From contig JALOAC010000013.1 in the NCBI GenBank assembly GCA_023228985.1, forward strand, positions 5,357 to 69,356: a stretch of 64,000 nucleotides of DNA, given 5' to 3'. Origin of the DNA: Thiopseudomonas sp. (lineage in GTDB: Bacteria; Pseudomonadota; Gammaproteobacteria; Pseudomonadales; Pseudomonadaceae). Shown here in pieces: positions 62,252 to 64,000 of the stretch. The notes below the pieces were generated by a model that saw only the letters and a list, made by a program, of their open reading frames with translations, searched no databases and was not told the origin of the DNA. The stretch's first letter is position 1; each line of letters opens with the position of its first letter. The translations under genes and the position numbers were made by a program.

Positions 62252-62974
62252 ATGCTACGTATTTTATTAACGACTCTATTGCTTAGTCTGTGTAGTGCTA
62301 ACCTCGCTGCTGCCGAACTACAGCCTTTTCAGGCCAGTTACACTGCGGACTGGTCGCAGCTTCCTTTTACTGGCAAAGCCGAGCGCTCATTAAAAAACAA
62401 CGGTGATGACACGTGGCGCTTAAGCTTTGAAGCCTCCATGATTGTGGCTGGGTTAAAAGAAACCAGCACACTGCGTTTAGCCGGTGAGCAAATCCAGCCC
62501 CTCAAATACCGCTATCAGCGTACAGGCTTGGGTAAGGCAAAAAAAACCAGCCAAGACTTTAATTGGCAAACCTACCTGATAACGGGCGTAGAAAAAAAAC
62601 AACCTTTTGAAATGCCTCTGTTAGCTGGCGTACTCGACAAATCTTCTTATCAACTCGCACTGCAACTCGATGTTGCGGCAGGCCAGCAAGCCATGAGTTA
62701 TTCGGTGGTCGATGGCGATGAGTTAGATACCTATGATTTCCGCGTTTTAGGCGAGGAAATCGTCACAACCAGCGTAGGTAAACTGCGCACCATTAAAGTT
62801 GAGCGGGTACGCGATCCGAGTCAAAGCCAGCGTAAAACTGCACTTTGGTTTGCTACTGATTGGAATTTCTTGTTAGTGCAGCTTAATCAAGTTGAAAAAG
62901 ATGGCAAAGATTACACCATAAAACTTGAACAAGGCTCTGTTAACGGCAAGCAAGTGACTGCAATGCCTGATTAA
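62252..62974 (+). CDS. DUF3108 family periplasmic protein
   Basis: A 240-residue exported protein with a signal peptide ending at LAAA-EL. The mature part starts LQPFQASYTADWSQLPFTGK and continues in DUF3108 pattern (GLKETSTLRLAGEQIQPLKY; TWRLSFEASMIVAGL). Beta-rich, role unknown. It follows purN by 17 bp, as in Pseudomonas. Confidence 0.9.
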   Translation: MLRILLTTLLLSLCSANLAAAELQPFQASYTADWSQLPFTGKAERSLKNNGDDTWRLSFEASMIVAGLKETSTLRLAGEQIQPLKYRYQRTGLGKAKKTSQDFNWQTYLITGVEKKQPFEMPLLAGVLDKSSYQLALQLDVAAGQQAMSYSVVDGDELDTYDFRVLGEEIVTTSVGKLRTIKVERVRDPSQSQRKTALWFATDWNFLLVQLNQVEKDGKDYTIKLEQGSVNGKQVTAMPD

Positions 62975-63095
62975 ATCAGCGACTTATCAAGCCTTAGTAT
63001 TATTTACTTTTTTGCATAATATTGAGCAACAGCATACAATAGCGACAATTTATAAACCCTCACCCGAGCGTTTTTACTTAACTAAGGAGCTATTT

Positions 63096-63530
63096 ATGGC
63101 GATGAAAACTATCCGCGCTACCGGCAAGATGGGCGCAGGTATGACCATTGAAATCATGTGTGGCGAGCACAAAATCTACATGGATCAACCCAAAAACTCT
63201 GGCGGTGCTGATTTAGGTCCGGCTCCACCTGAGTTGATTTTGGCTGCCTATGCTGGCTGTGTTGGCAGCATTGGTCGTATTATTGCCTTCCAAGAAAAAT
63301 TCACCCTGCGCGGCATGACCTTTGAAGTAGAAGCGGATTACGATAGTGACCGTATCTTGGGGCGTGAAACGACCGCACGCACAGGCTTTCAAGAAATACG
63401 TCTGAAAGTAGGCATTGACGCTGATCTCGATGATGCCGCTAAGCAAGATTTATTAGAGCGTATTGAAGCCCGCTGCCCGATTTACGATAACCTAGCTAAC
63501 GAAACTAAGCTGGTATCTTCACTGGCTTAA
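63096..63530 (+). CDS. OsmC/Ohr-family protein
   Basis: A 144-residue OsmC-fold protein with a clear ribosome site (AAGGAGC) before the ATG at 63096; the open frame extends upstream without support. The two conserved cysteines lie in LAAYAGCVGSIGRI and EARCPIYDNLANET, as in thiol peroxidases of this family. It probably reduces organic hydroperoxides. It is convergent with htpG. Confidence 0.9.
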   Translation: MAMKTIRATGKMGAGMTIEIMCGEHKIYMDQPKNSGGADLGPAPPELILAAYAGCVGSIGRIIAFQEKFTLRGMTFEVEADYDSDRILGRETTARTGFQEIRLKVGIDADLDDAAKQDLLERIEARCPIYDNLANETKLVSSLA

Positions 63531-63547
63531 TCCCTTGCCACCCTTAT

Positions 63548-63587
63548 AAAAAAAGCCCTTGCCAAACGTATTGACAAGGGCTTTTTT
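63548..63587. terminator. Bidirectional terminator between OsmC-family gene and htpG
   Basis: AAAAAAGCCCTTG and CAAGGGCTTTTTT form a 13-bp stem around a 13-base loop, with T-runs on both strands. It lies between two converging genes. Confidence 0.92.
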
Positions 63588-63606
63588 GTTAGGCTCAGAT
63601 GTTTGT

Positions 63607-64000
63607 TTAACCTGCCAGCTCTACCAGCAGCTTATTCAAGCGCTGCACATAGGCGGCTGGATCTTTGATGCTACCACCCGCTGCCAATGCTGCTTGATCA
63701 AACAGGATATGTGCTAAATCAGCAAAACGATCCTCATCGGGTTCTGCGTCGAGTTTTTCTAGCAACGGGTGCAGGGGGTTAAACTCAAATACTGGCTTAG
63801 AATCCGGCACTTTCTGCCCTGTAGCTTCCAAAATCTGGCGCATTTGCAAGCCTAGGTCCTGCTCGCCAATGGCTAAAATAGCGGGCGAGTCCGTCAAACG
63901 GTGCGAGACACGTACGCTGGCAACTTGGTCTTTGAGTACGCCTTGCAAGCGCTCAACCAAGGCTTCTTTATCCTTCGCCACTTCCTCTTGAGCTTTCTTG
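63607..64000 (-). CDS. htpG: Chaperone HtpG (Hsp90), C-terminal part only
   Basis: The last 130 residues of a leftward gene that enters from the right edge. The sequence KKAQEEVAKDKEALVERLQ, then VASVRVSHRLTDSPAILAIG and FEFNPLHPLLEKLDAEPDE, is the HtpG C-terminal dimerisation domain. The N-terminal ATPase lies outside. The ATG visible at 63981 is internal, not the start. Confidence 0.95.
   Translation of the reverse strand, partial: KKAQEEVAKDKEALVERLQGVLKDQVASVRVSHRLTDSPAILAIGEQDLGLQMRQILEATGQKVPDSKPVFEFNPLHPLLEKLDAEPDEDRFADLAHILFDQAALAAGGSIKDPAAYVQRLNKLLVELAG

Overview
The window reads as a chromosomal segment of a gammaproteobacterium in or close to the Pseudomonadaceae. Evidence is gene content and gene order: nadC next to a DUF1631 gene, recA-recX with pncC, a murI-moeB-prmC-prfA-hemA block, lptF/lptG divergent from pepA-holC, purM-purN-DUF3108, and groES-groEL beside fxsA and ampG are pairings I know from pseudomonads. 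The DNA is visibly less GC-rich than a typical Pseudomonas, which would fit a small-genome lineage (Thiopseudomonas/Denitrificimonas-like); that placement is inference.

Layout. 1-7.9 kb: nadC (partial), DUF1631 protein, trmL, typA, thiI and a small lipoprotein. 7.97-16.3 kb: a compact biosynthesis cluster. A rightward operon encodes a hotdog-fold dehydratase, an ABC-2 exporter, an acyl carrier protein, a ketosynthase and a truncated ketosynthase-like protein. A leftward operon encodes a BtrH-type acyltransferase, an HTH-like protein and DarB- and DarA-like dialkylresorcinol enzymes. A divergent DUF2141 exported protein follows. This is the best candidate for an undescribed system. 16.4-22.8 kb: a C4-dicarboxylate TRAP transporter (dctPQM) with its sensor/regulator DctB/DctD, a sigma-54-type promoter and tandem palindromes upstream of dctP. 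23-30 kb: recX, recA (LexA box), pncC, murI, moeB, prmC, prfA and hemA, all leftward. 30.1-35.9 kb: a PhoP/PhoQ-like two-component pair with a PepSY protein, divergent from a ydbH-ynbE-ydbL envelope-lipid operon.

36-47 kb is the accessory region. It starts just after a tRNA-Pro gene and holds a type I restriction-modification operon (hsdM, hsdS, fic, hsdR) in which a Fic enzyme sits between hsdS and hsdR and HsdR carries a cysteine-rich repeat insert. It also holds a Fic-like gene remnant, srkA, a frameshifted lipoprotein gene, an orphan PD-(D/E)XK-like protein and a patchwork of REP-like hairpins. One repeat family occurs at both edges of this region. An ArsP-type permease and its divergent ArsR regulator follow, with two matching operators between them.

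48-64 kb returns to core genes: groES-groEL with a near-consensus sigma-32 promoter, fxsA, ampG, an alkyltransferase-like gene, a DUF481 outer-membrane protein, a long NAD synthetase whose glutaminase domain has lost its cysteine, lptF/lptG, pepA, holC, purM, purN, DUF3108, an OsmC-family gene, and the 3' end of htpG running off the right edge. All functional statements come from reading motifs and gene order; no searches were run.
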